A stretch of DNA of 13,563 nt from Propionibacteriaceae bacterium (GTDB lineage Bacteria; Actinomycetota; Actinomycetes; Propionibacteriales; Propionibacteriaceae). Position numbers and translations under genes: made by a program. The notes under the pieces were generated by a model, which had not been told where the DNA came from, did not search any database, and saw only the letters and a program-made list of their open reading frames with translations. Every line of letters starts with the position of its first letter. Within the stretch, counting starts at the first letter, position 1. Shown piece after piece: positions 1 through 6,983 of this stretch. Where the stretch lies: assembly GCA_031282235.1 (NCBI GenBank), contig JAITED010000021.1, positions 1 through 13,563 on the forward strand, read 5' to 3'.

Positions 1-85
1 CCGAGATGCTGATAGCAGACCACTACGTCCCCGTAGCCTTAAGAAAGCGCCGCTAGGCGTTAGGATTTCGGAGCATAAACTAAAA

Positions 86-126
86 CACCCGGTTTGGACT
101 GGCATTTTGGCTAGTCAAACCGGGTG
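86..126 (-). terminator. Rho-independent terminator of the initiator tRNA gene
   Basis: A near-perfect inverted repeat lies just after the 3' end of the tRNA. The plus-strand arms are 86-100 and 113-126; they pair over 14 positions with one bulged G and enclose a 12-base loop. On the minus strand the stem is followed by TTTTAGTTTA, a run rich in T. Hairpin plus T-rich tract directly after a tRNA gene is the classic form of an intrinsic terminator. Confidence 0.85.
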
Positions 127-132
127 CTTCTC

Positions 133-209
<77 letters not shown>

Positions 210-221
210 TCGTGCCGAACA

Positions 222-250
222 AGTCTACTGGCAAGAGGGCGAAGCCCCAA
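222..250 (-). promoter_or_regulatory. Promoter of the tRNA-fMet gene
   Basis: On the minus strand TTGGGG (250 to 245) and TAGACT (227 to 222) are separated by 17 bases, the optimal spacing for a housekeeping sigma-70 promoter. Transcription would start about 5 bases before the mature tRNA 5' end. The -35 matches only in its TTG, so the spacing and position carry most of the weight. Confidence 0.5.
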
Positions 251-296
251 ACTGGCGTGGCGTGGACGCGATATATGCACTTGCTAGAGGTTGTAC

Positions 297-302
297 TACA
301 AT
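297..302 (+). promoter_or_regulatory. Possible -10 element of the ABC transporter operon
   Basis: TACAAT differs from TATAAT at one position and lies 73 bases before the lipoprotein gene start. No convincing -35 hexamer is seen 16-18 bases upstream, so this is a weak call. No operator or riboswitch structure was recognised in the leader. Confidence 0.25.
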
Positions 303-374
303 TTTGGGATGCTTCGCGCTCAGCACGGACAGCTGGCACACCGGCCAGAAAACTCGACAGCAAGGGAGCTCTCG

Positions 375-1892
375 ATGCGTTCCTTATCCAAAATTTCCGT
401 TTTCCGTAAAATGTGTGCCGCTCTGGTGGTGCTCGCATTCGGCCTTACCACCGGTTGTTCAGGCAACACCTCTAACGAACAGACCCTAAGCGTTGGCTTC
501 ACCGCCAGCCCGGATGCGATGGATCCGACTACCAACAGCGCGGTGGCTATCGCAGAGGCGTTGGTCTACAACGTATACGAAACGCTGGTGAAGTTGGATG
601 CCAACGGCAACATACGCCCGCTGCTGGCCAAAGAGTGGTCAGTCTCTGCCGACCAGCTGACGTATATCTTCCAACTAGAACCGAACGCCAAGTTTGCTTC
701 CGGCGCTGCGGTGGATGCGGCTGCGGTGGTCGCCAGCATCAAACGTATCAGCGAAAACCCCAACACCACGCCGGTCAACAAATCCCAGATGTCCGTGGTG
801 GCTACGGCAGATGTGGTGGATGCCACCACCGTCAAAGTGGTGTTGCAAGAGCCGTCCAACATCTGGCTTTACAACATGGCGGGTTCGATGGGTATCATCA
901 TCGACCCCACCGCTGACCAAGAGGCGCTCGCCACCACCCCGGCGGGTTCCGGGCCGTATCTTATGAAAGAGTGGCGTAAAGGGGAGTCGATTACGTTTAC
1001 TAAAAACCCGAACTACTGGGCGAGCCCGGCCAACTTCGACACCGTGACGTTCAAGTATTACGCCGACCCGAACGCGATGGTGACGGCGATGCTCTCCGGC
1101 GATTTGGATATCGTATCGAACCTCAGCGCGCCGCAGACGCTGGGGCAGTTCTCCGACACCACGAAGTATCAAAGCGTCATTGGGGACACAAACGGCGAAA
1201 TCGTGATGGGTTTCAACCACGACAACGCGGCGCTCTCCGACCTGCGGGTGCGGCAGGCGATAATATACGGGCTGGACCGGGAAGCGCTGCGCGACAGCGT
1301 ATGGGCGGGTATCGGCACCCTAATCGGGTCGATGGTGCCTCCCACCGACCCGTGGTATCAAGACCTCTATGACACCTACGAGTACAACCCGGAGCGCGCC
1401 AAGGCGCTGTTGGCCGAAGCTGGATACGCTTCCGGGCTCACCCTGCGGCTGCGAATCCCGGTGCTGCCTTACGCCACCGGCTCTGCGCAGTTCATCGTCA
1501 GCCAGTTGGGTGACGTTGGCATCACCGTGGTGGTGGATGAGCTGGAGTTCCCGGCGCGTTGGGTGAGCGAGGTGATGACGGACGGCAACTACGACCTGAC
1601 CATCGTCTCCCACATCGAACCCCGCGACATCTACAAGTGGGCTGACCCCACGTATTACTGGCACTACAACAACCCCGAGTTCCAAACCCTCATCTCCGAG
1701 GCCACCAAGGCTTCAGCGGAAGCGGAGGTCGTATTAATGCAGCAGGCCGCGCAGGTGTTGGCTGATGATGCCGCTGCCGATTTCCTCTGGCTGCTGCCGT
1801 CTGTGAAAGTGGCCAAGGTCGGGTTGGCGGGTATTCCGAAGAACTCTATCGGCTGGTCGTTCGACCTCACGGCTATCACCCGGAACGCATGA
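375..1892 (+). CDS. ABC transporter substrate-binding lipoprotein, family 5 (peptide/nickel/opine type)
   Basis: This is the extracytoplasmic receptor of a binding-protein-dependent importer, expected to be lipid-anchored to the outer face of the membrane. The protein has 505 residues, normal for the family. The basic N-terminus (residues 1-12), a hydrophobic stretch (14-24) and a lipobox ending T-T-G-C with the acylated cysteine at 28 form a type II signal peptide. Family 5 hallmarks follow: GSGPYLMKEW (about 191-200), NPNYW (211-215) and RVRQAIIYGLDR (291-302). The ATG at 375 is preferred over upstream starts because AAGGGAG sits 6 bases before it and it gives a clean signal peptide. The four genes downstream supply the permeases and ATPases. 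Substrate is unknown: di- or oligopeptides are the likeliest, but glutathione, nickel and opines use the same fold. Confidence 0.9.
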   Translation: MRSLSKISVFRKMCAALVVLAFGLTTGCSGNTSNEQTLSVGFTASPDAMDPTTNSAVAIAEALVYNVYETLVKLDANGNIRPLLAKEWSVSADQLTYIFQLEPNAKFASGAAVDAAAVVASIKRISENPNTTPVNKSQMSVVATADVVDATTVKVVLQEPSNIWLYNMAGSMGIIIDPTADQEALATTPAGSGPYLMKEWRKGESITFTKNPNYWASPANFDTVTFKYYADPNAMVTAMLSGDLDIVSNLSAPQTLGQFSDTTKYQSVIGDTNGEIVMGFNHDNAALSDLRVRQAIIYGLDREALRDSVWAGIGTLIGSMVPPTDPWYQDLYDTYEYNPERAKALLAEAGYASGLTLRLRIPVLPYATGSAQFIVSQLGDVGITVVVDELEFPARWVSEVMTDGNYDLTIVSHIEPRDIYKWADPTYYWHYNNPEFQTLISEATKASAEAEVVLMQQAAQVLADDAAADFLWLLPSVKVAKVGLAGIPKNSIGWSFDLTAITRNA

Positions 1893-1941
1893 GTCATACG
1901 GGATAAGGGCAAGCCGTAGGTTAAATAGGTGGGCTGAACCA

Positions 1942-2910
1942 GTGAGTGTGGTGAGAGTACTCGCCAGCAGGGTTGGGGTTTTTGCCATCAGCCTGCTGGT
2001 GGCCTCATTGGCGGTGTTTTGCGTAGTGAACGCATTGCCGGGTGACGTGGCAGGCACCATTTTGGGCACCAACGCCACTCCGCAGGCCATCGCGGAGTTA
2101 CGCGCCCAGCTGGGGCTGGACAGGCCGCTCCCGCTGCGCTACATCGAGTGGCTAGGGGGCATGTTCCGGGGCGACTTCGGGGTGTCAGCGTTCACATACG
2201 AACCCATCGGAGCCCTTATCAGACCGCGTTTGGCGGTCACATGTTGGCTGGTATTTTTGAGCGTGGGGTTAGCGGTGACGCTGGCGATACCCGTGGGCAA
2301 ATACGCAGCGCTGCGGCGCAAAAAGTTCACTGGACAGTTGGTTTCGGTGGTCTCCCAGTTCGGCATGGCGGTGCCTGCGTTTCTGATGGGCATCATATTG
2401 TCGCTGGTGTTTGCGGTGCGTCTAGGGTGGTTGCCCGCCAACGGCTACACCCCGCTGCTGGTTGACCCGCTGGATTGGGCACGCCGCTTGGTGCTGCCGT
2501 GTACGGCGCTGGCGTTGGTGCAAGGGGCGGTTTTGGTGCGTTACGTCCGCAACGCTTTCATCGACGTACTACAGGAGGACTATTTCCGTACCGCGCGTTC
2601 CGTCGGCTGGCCGCTGCGCGCCGCAGTCAACCGCCACGGGATGCGCAACGCCGCGCTACAGGTGGTTACGGTGCTGGGGTTGCAGTTGGCAACGCTGTTT
2701 GTCGGGGCCATCGTGATTGAGAAAGTGTTCGTCATCCCCGGCCTCGGCTCGCTGCTGATTGATGCGGTGGCGAAACGCGACTTGCCGATTGTGCAGGGCG
2801 TTGTGATGCTGCTGGTGGCGTTGATTTTGATAATCAACGCGGCGGTGGACGTGTTGTACGTATTGATTGACCCCCGCTTGAAGTCCGACACTGAGGGGGT
2901 GGACGTATGA
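1942..2910 (+). CDS. ABC transporter permease, DppB/OppB type
   Basis: This is the first membrane subunit of the importer, 322 residues with about six membrane segments. The N-terminal segment is followed by the family pattern LRAQLGLDRPLPLRYIEW (53-70) and GDFG (77-80), which is typical of DppB/OppB. The cytoplasmic EAA loop that contacts the ATPases is near 213-232 (DYFRTARSVG), and the protein ends with the usual LIDPRLK. The start is GTG with AGGTGGG 8 bases upstream; there is a 49-base gap after the lipoprotein gene and no terminator between them. Its stop overlaps the next gene's start by four bases (ATGA), which implies coupled translation. Confidence 0.92.
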   Translation: MSVVRVLASRVGVFAISLLVASLAVFCVVNALPGDVAGTILGTNATPQAIAELRAQLGLDRPLPLRYIEWLGGMFRGDFGVSAFTYEPIGALIRPRLAVTCWLVFLSVGLAVTLAIPVGKYAALRRKKFTGQLVSVVSQFGMAVPAFLMGIILSLVFAVRLGWLPANGYTPLLVDPLDWARRLVLPCTALALVQGAVLVRYVRNAFIDVLQEDYFRTARSVGWPLRAAVNRHGMRNAALQVVTVLGLQLATLFVGAIVIEKVFVIPGLGSLLIDAVAKRDLPIVQGVVMLLVALILIINAAVDVLYVLIDPRLKSDTEGVDV

Positions 2911-3725
2911 AACGTTCCCTCTCGTTGACCATCGGAGCGTCCCTAGTGGGGTTAGTGGCGGTGTTAGCCCTAGTCTCGTTCTTTTGGATGCCGTTCGACC
3001 CCAACCATGTTGACCCGGCATCGCGGCTGCTGCCCCCCTCTTGGCCGCACATCATGGGCACCGACCATCTGGGGTTGGACATCTTTTCGCGGATTCTGGC
3101 GGGCGCGCGTATCTGCCTGCTGGTGGGGGTGATTGCGGTGGGCATCGGGGCGTTGGTGGGGGTGCCGTTGGGTCTCATCGCCGGTTTCGCCAAAGGTTGG
3201 TTTCCAAAGTTTGTGCTGCGCACCGCAGACATCATCTACGCTTTCCCGGCGTTACTGCTGGCGATACTGCTGGCCGCCGCCAACGGGCACGGTTCTGTGG
3301 TGACTGCGATGGTGGCTATCGGTATCTCCAGCGTGCCCGCTTTTATACGGGTGGCACGCGCGGCTACGTTGCAGGTGGTGAATCAGGATTTCATTCTGGC
3401 GGCGCGCACCTCAGCCACCCCCAAATACACCATCGCGCTGCAACACATCCTGCCCAACATCGCCCCCGTGGTGCTGGTGCAGTCCTCGGTGAGCTTCGGG
3501 TTGGCGATTCTGGCCGAAGCTGCGTTGTCGTATCTCGGCCTTTCGGCACCGCCCACCACGGTCACTTGGGGGCGGATGCTGTTCGACGCGCAATCCTATC
3601 TGTTCAGCGACGCCAATCTGGCGCTGTGGCCGGGGTTGTTCATCGCGCTCACCGTACTGGGCTGTAACCTGCTGGGAGATGGGTTACGCGAAGTGCTTGA
3701 CCCCCGCTTGCAGGAGGTACGCTGA
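2907..3725 (+). CDS. ABC transporter permease, DppC/OppC type
   Basis: This is the second membrane subunit, 272 residues. It pairs with the upstream permease to form the translocation channel. After the first membrane segment (about 8-28) comes GTDHLGLDIFSRILAGAR (51-68), the signature periplasmic-side motif of DppC/OppC proteins. The EAA loop is near 160-180 (DFILAARTSATPKY, then LQHILPN), followed by ALSYLGLSAPP and the C-terminal LDPRLQEV. The start codon overlaps the end of the preceding gene (ATGA), with AGGGGG 7 bases upstream. The protein is slightly short for the family (commonly near 290-300), mainly because of a short cytoplasmic N-terminus. It is followed by a TGATG overlap with the first ATPase gene. 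Confidence 0.92.
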   Translation: MKRSLSLTIGASLVGLVAVLALVSFFWMPFDPNHVDPASRLLPPSWPHIMGTDHLGLDIFSRILAGARICLLVGVIAVGIGALVGVPLGLIAGFAKGWFPKFVLRTADIIYAFPALLLAILLAAANGHGSVVTAMVAIGISSVPAFIRVARAATLQVVNQDFILAARTSATPKYTIALQHILPNIAPVVLVQSSVSFGLAILAEAALSYLGLSAPPTTVTWGRMLFDAQSYLFSDANLALWPGLFIALTVLGCNLLGDGLREVLDPRLQEVR

Positions 3726-4624
3726 TGACCCCGCTGCTAGAGGTGAGCGGCTTAAACCTAGCGTTTGGGCAGCGGCGTACCCCAGCGCTGCGCGACGTGA
3801 GTTTCACCTTGGACGGCGGGCAGCGTCTCGGAATCATCGGCGAATCCGGTTCCGGGAAATCGGTCACGGCGCTTGCAGTGATGGGATTGCTGCCTGACAA
3901 CGCCTTTCTCAGCGGCTCAATCAGATGGCGCGGGCAAGAGTTGGTGGGGTTGGGCGATGCGGCGTACTCCAAACTGCGCGGCGATGACATGACGATGGTG
4001 TTTCAAGAACCGATGACCGCGCTGGATCCCACTATGCCGGTCGGGCTTCAGGTGGCCGAAGTGCTGCGGCTACACCGGGCGCGCAGCAAGGATGCCGCTC
4101 GCTTCGGAGCTTCTGCGGAGCAGATTGTGGACAACGCCCGGAACAGGGTGCTAGAGATGCTCACCGAGGTGGGGCTGCCCGACCCGGGGCGCGCCGCGCT
4201 GAAATATCCACATCAACTCTCCGGGGGGCAACGCCAACGGGTGATGATTGCGATGGCGCTCATCAACCGCCCCGCGCTGGTCATCTGCGACGAGCCCACC
4301 ACTGCGTTAGACGTGACAGTGCAGGCGAAAGTGCTGCGGCTCATCGACTACGAACTGCGCGCGGTGCAGGCGGCGTCGCTGTTCATCAGCCACGATTTAG
4401 CAGTGGTATCGCAGGTGTGTGATGAGGTGCTGGTGCTATATCACGGTGAGGTGGTGGAGCGGGGTCACGTCGCGCAGGTGTTGGGCGCGCCGGAGCATCC
4501 GTACACCAAAGGGCTGGTGGCCACCGCCCGGCTGGATTTGGTGACCCCGGGGGAGCGGCTGCCGGTGATTGAAGATTTCCTTTCCTCCGCACAGTTGGCT
4601 GGGGGAGGTGCGGCGAATGGTTGA
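3725..4624 (+). CDS. ABC transporter ATP-binding protein, DppD/OppD type
   Basis: This is one of the two nucleotide-binding subunits that power the importer on the cytoplasmic side. All ATPase motifs are intact in its 299 residues: Walker A GESGSGKSV (39-47), Q-loop Q94, ABC signature LSGGQRQR (165-172), Walker B LVICDE (185-190) with PTTALDVT as D-loop, and switch histidine H223. AGGAGG lies 7 bases before the ATG, and the start overlaps the preceding stop as TGATG. The protein stops shortly after GAPEHPYTKGL and lacks the C-terminal extension with a Cys-Pro cluster found in many OppD/DppD proteins, so it is a compact version. Confidence 0.93.
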   Translation: MTPLLEVSGLNLAFGQRRTPALRDVSFTLDGGQRLGIIGESGSGKSVTALAVMGLLPDNAFLSGSIRWRGQELVGLGDAAYSKLRGDDMTMVFQEPMTALDPTMPVGLQVAEVLRLHRARSKDAARFGASAEQIVDNARNRVLEMLTEVGLPDPGRAALKYPHQLSGGQRQRVMIAMALINRPALVICDEPTTALDVTVQAKVLRLIDYELRAVQAASLFISHDLAVVSQVCDEVLVLYHGEVVERGHVAQVLGAPEHPYTKGLVATARLDLVTPGERLPVIEDFLSSAQLAGGGAANG

Positions 4625-5477
4625 TACGGCGCGCACTTTAGAATCATCCGAACCGCAAGCGACGGTGCTACCCGAGTATCGGGTACGCGACCTCACTCGG
4701 CTGTTCCGGCAGAGCGGAACCGGAGCGTCTAAGACGCTGCTGGCGGTGGATTCCGTGAGCTTCGAGGTCTGGCCGGGGCAACGGCTGGGCATCGTAGGCG
4801 AATCCGGTTCCGGGAAATCAACCCTAATCAGAATGCTATCGGCGCTACAGCTACCCTCCAGTGGGGTGATTGAGTTTCGCGGTAAAAGCATCGTGGGGTT
4901 GGACGAGGAAGGCTTAAGCGAACTGCGTTCCAGCGTGCAGTTGGTGTTCCAAGACCCGCGCAGTTCACTGAACCCGCGCTGGCGGGTGGGGCGTATCATC
5001 ACGGAACCGTTGCGCGCTCCGCTGCTCAGACGCACCCAACGGGTGCCGCTCAGCGCCGAGGGGCGGCAGGCGCGGATGTACGAAGTGATGGAGAAGATGG
5101 GGCTGGAGCCGGAGATGGCCAAGCGTTACCCGCACGAGTTCTCCGGCGGGCAGCGGCAACGGATTGCTATCGCCCGCGCGTTGGCCCCGAAGCCCTCCGT
5201 GCTTATCGCTGACGAGGCGGTGTCGGCGTTGGATGTATCGGTGCGGGCGCATGTGCTCAACCTCATCACTGACCGCGTCCGCGACGACGGCCTCACGCTG
5301 CTGTTCGTCAGCCACGATTTATCCGTAGTGCGCCACGTCTGCGACTCGGTGCTGGTGATGAAATCTGGGCGCGTAGTCGAAGCTGGCCCGATAGCGCAGG
5401 TGTACACAGACCCACAGCAGCGTTATACGCAGGAACTGCTGTCCGCCGTGCCGCGGATACGTACCCAGTTTGACTAG
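4617..5477 (+). CDS. ABC transporter ATP-binding protein, DppF/OppF type
   Basis: This is the second ATPase of the importer, 286 residues. Walker A GESGSGKST is at 61-69, the signature FSGGQRQR at 175-182, Walker B VLIADE at 195-200 with AVSALDVS, and the switch histidine is H233. The EAVSALD form is typical of DppF/OppF where DppD has EPTTALD. The ATG at 4617 is chosen because GGGGGAGG lies just upstream and the domain begins soon after; an in-frame ATG at 4569 would lie deep inside the previous gene. Overlap with that gene is 8 bases. Like its partner it ends early (LLSAVPRIRTQFD) without the Cys-containing tail. This is the last gene of the operon, and no U-tailed terminator was found after it. 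Confidence 0.92.
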   Translation: MVDTARTLESSEPQATVLPEYRVRDLTRLFRQSGTGASKTLLAVDSVSFEVWPGQRLGIVGESGSGKSTLIRMLSALQLPSSGVIEFRGKSIVGLDEEGLSELRSSVQLVFQDPRSSLNPRWRVGRIITEPLRAPLLRRTQRVPLSAEGRQARMYEVMEKMGLEPEMAKRYPHEFSGGQRQRIAIARALAPKPSVLIADEAVSALDVSVRAHVLNLITDRVRDDGLTLLFVSHDLSVVRHVCDSVLVMKSGRVVEAGPIAQVYTDPQQRYTQELLSAVPRIRTQFD

Positions 5478-5533
5478 GGAGAGCGTTGCGCTCGGTCAGT
5501 ATCCAAGTAGCGGGGGATACGTCAATTTGACTA
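5455..5533 (+). repeat. Imperfect direct repeat duplicating the 3' end of the DppF-type gene
   Basis: Bases 5455-5476 read GGATACGT, then a few bases, then TTTGACTA; the pattern recurs at 5515-5533 with a three-base deletion. The first copy encodes the last codons of the ATPase and most of its stop. The second copy, 60 bases on, lies in the intergenic region and provides the TTGACT used in the proposed cysK promoter. It may be a small local duplication, or chance. Confidence 0.4.
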
Positions 5534-5556
5534 ATACGTGGGGTTCTGATTACGCT
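5521..5556 (+). promoter_or_regulatory. Candidate cysK promoter with overlapping palindrome
   Basis: TTGACT (5527-5532) and TACGCT (5551-5556) are separated by 18 bases, giving a good -35 and a TANNNT-type -10. The -35 overlaps GTCAATTTGAC (5521-5531), a palindrome with 5-base arms around one central base, which would suit a dimeric repressor or activator. Transcription would start near 5563. A second, poorer candidate is TATCAT at 5652-5657 with a weak -35. Confidence 0.38.
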
Positions 5557-5570
5557 CGGGGAATGTTTTT

Positions 5571-5609
5571 ATCGAGCGGCACCTGCTTGTGTCTTTGCGT
5601 GCCGTCGAT
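5571..5609 (+). promoter_or_regulatory. Strong hairpin in the presumed cysK leader
   Basis: ATCGA-G-CGGCAC (5571-5582) pairs with GTGCCG-TCGAT (5599-5609), an 11-base-pair stem with one bulged G and a 16-base loop. Part of the right arm and loop (TGCGTG, 5596-5601) can instead pair with CACGCA at 5619-5624, so two alternative folds exist. No T-run follows on either strand, so it is not a standard terminator. Confidence 0.4.
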
Positions 5610-5811
5610 GACGTGTCGCACGCACTGACTTTCTGCTGCGCACCAAACTGCTATCATCCTCGGCACGAGAATCCGCCGAAGTCAATCAACTGAGGCCAGA
5701 AAAAACCGTATCACCGCTCTGTTAGGACATTTCGGTAGCAGCGGCAGCGGCGTACCTTTGGCGCAACAACCAACAAAACTTCTCAACTTAAAAGAAAACG
5801 AAAGAAAAGAA

Positions 5812-6744
5812 ATGACCATTTATCAAGACGCCACCAAACTGATTGGGCGCACCCCGTTAGTGAAAATCAACCGCCTATACGGCGACAGCCCCGCCACCGT
5901 TTTGGCGAAACTGGAGTTTTACAACCCCGCAAACTCAGTGAAAGACCGTATCGGCGTATCCATCGTTGACGCTGCGGAAGCGGACGGTTCGCTGCAACCC
6001 GGCGGCACGATTGTGGAGGGCACCTCCGGCAACACCGGCATCGCGCTGGCTTGGGTGGGAGCCGCCCGTGGCTACAAAGTGATTATCACGCTGCCGGAGT
6101 CATTCTCTAAAGAACGCCGTGCGGTGCTGCGGGCATACGGGGCTGAACTGGTGCTCACCCCAGCAGCAGACGGCGTGCCAGGGGCGAATGCCAAAGCTGC
6201 CGAGATTGTTGCCAACACCCCGGGTGCCATTCTGGCAAGCCAGTTCACCAACCCGGCCAACGTTGACATCCACGAGCGCACCACCGCTGAGGAGATTTGG
6301 GCGGACACCGAGGGTGCTGTGGACATCATCGTGTCCGGCGTGGGCACCGGCGGCACCATCACCGGATTGGGGCATGTGCTGAAAGCGCGCAAGCCCAGCG
6401 TGCAGTTATACGCAGTGGAGTCCGCCGAGTCTGCGGTGCTCTCCGGCGAGCCGAAGGGTCCGCACAAGATTCAAGGTATCTCGCCCGGTTTCGTGCCCGA
6501 GATTCTGGATCGCGGCGTCATTGACGGCATCATCAAGGTCAAGGGGGATGACGCGCTGGAGTGGGCGCGCTCGGCTGCCAAGCAGGAGGGGTTACTGGTC
6601 GGTATCTCCGCTGGCGCCGCGCTACGGGCTGCCGCCGATTTGGCCGCCGCTCCGGAGAACGCCGGTAAAACCATCGTAGTGATCGTCCCGGACTGGGGGG
6701 AGCGCTACCTGTCCACTCCGCTTTACGCCGATTTGTTGGATTAA
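5812..6744 (+). CDS. cysK: Cysteine synthase (O-acetylserine sulfhydrylase) CysK
   Basis: This cytoplasmic PLP enzyme makes L-cysteine from O-acetylserine and sulfide. The 310 residues match the family length. The PLP Schiff-base lysine is K44 in NPANSVKDR, the substrate loop TSGNT is at 71-75, and the phosphate-binding loop GTGGT at 178-182; SAGAAL follows near residue 268. ATG 5812 fits homologues that begin close to the motif TKLIGRTPLVK. It has only a weak A-rich ribosome site (GAAAGAAAAG); an in-frame TTG at 5758 would add 18 residues without family support. The next gene encodes CysE, which supplies the substrate. A cystathionine beta-synthase is less likely because there are no C-terminal CBS domains and the sequence is CysK-like throughout. 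Confidence 0.96.
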   Translation: MTIYQDATKLIGRTPLVKINRLYGDSPATVLAKLEFYNPANSVKDRIGVSIVDAAEADGSLQPGGTIVEGTSGNTGIALAWVGAARGYKVIITLPESFSKERRAVLRAYGAELVLTPAADGVPGANAKAAEIVANTPGAILASQFTNPANVDIHERTTAEEIWADTEGAVDIIVSGVGTGGTITGLGHVLKARKPSVQLYAVESAESAVLSGEPKGPHKIQGISPGFVPEILDRGVIDGIIKVKGDDALEWARSAAKQEGLLVGISAGAALRAAADLAAAPENAGKTIVVIVPDWGERYLSTPLYADLLD

Positions 6745-6782
6745 AGGTTAGAGTTCGCTAGGTTGCGCGCCTGATGTTGCTG

Positions 6783-6828
6783 GCGGGTGTGCCCTCTCCC
6801 AACTTTTAGCGGGGGAGGGCGCACCCGC
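6783..6828 (+). terminator. Long GC-rich hairpin between cysK and cysE
   Basis: Arms 6783-6800 and 6811-6828 pair over 18 positions (two G:U pairs) around a 10-base loop. There is no immediate U-tract, but a run of eight T begins 22 bases later (6851-6858). It could terminate the cysK transcript without a U-tail, act as a partial terminator before cysE, or protect the cysK mRNA 3' end. Confidence 0.5.
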
Positions 6829-6899
6829 AGCTTAAGTCGCGGTTACGTAATTTTTTTTGAGTCGCCCCTGCTGCGCCGGGGCTAAAGGGAGGTACGGAG

Positions 6900-6983
6900 T
6901 TGTTCACTTTTCGCAAACATGGGTTTTGGGTGCTGCGCCTGCCCAGCGTAGGCGGGCGTTTCTCGGTGAGTGGGTTACGCTGA
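6900..6983 (+). CDS. Putative 27-residue leader peptide upstream of cysE
   Basis: A TTG-initiated frame begins 7 bases after a near-ideal ribosome binding site, AAAGGGAGG (6884-6892), and ends at TGA 6981-6983, which shares its last base with the cysE ATG (TGATG). cysE itself has only a poor ribosome site, so translation of this frame could deliver ribosomes to cysE. The predicted peptide starts MFTFRKHGFWVLRL and has several basic and aromatic residues but no cysteine, so it is not an obvious cysteine-sensing attenuator peptide. No similarity is recognised. The frame could be chance, but the combination of site, spacing and overlap is suggestive. Confidence 0.4.
   Translation: MFTFRKHGFWVLRLPSVGGRFSVSGLR

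Larger units (their letters stand above)
5478..5811 (+). other. Gene-free region between the transporter operon and cysK
   Basis: No convincing gene was found in these 334 bases on either strand. The region holds a short GAGCG/CGCTC hairpin (5481-5493), the direct repeat and palindrome near 5515-5533, a candidate promoter (5527-5556), a strong hairpin (5571-5609), and a final A-rich stretch (about 5762-5811) with few G bases that differs in composition from the genes around it. If the promoter call is right, cysK has a leader of about 250 bases. I saw no T-box core or recognised riboswitch signature. Confidence 0.6.

Noticed and set aside
1..85. Possible gene end at the left edge
   Set aside because: No frame with coding character or known motif is visible in this short stretch.
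675..1220. 181-codon minus-strand frame inside the substrate-binding protein gene
   Set aside because: It is H/R/V-rich and antisense to an intact family 5 binding protein; a GC-rich codon shadow.
2866..3710. Repeated TTGACCCCCGCTTG at the ends of both permease genes
   Set aside because: Both copies encode the conserved DPRL ending of DppB- and DppC-type permeases.
3839..4820. Identical stretch of more than 20 bases in the two ATPase genes (3839 and 4798)
   Set aside because: It encodes the shared Walker A GESGSGKS in two paralogues; ordinary homology and codon preference explain it without a repeat element.
5559..5585. GGGAAT upstream of cysK as a SigR promoter
   Set aside because: No GTT lies 18-19 bases downstream; CTG is found there instead.
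5608..5628. Six-codon frame MTCRTH containing a Cys codon in the cysK leader, as a possible cysteine attenuator
   Set aside because: It has no ribosome site, only one Cys codon and no terminator/antiterminator pair with a T-run downstream.
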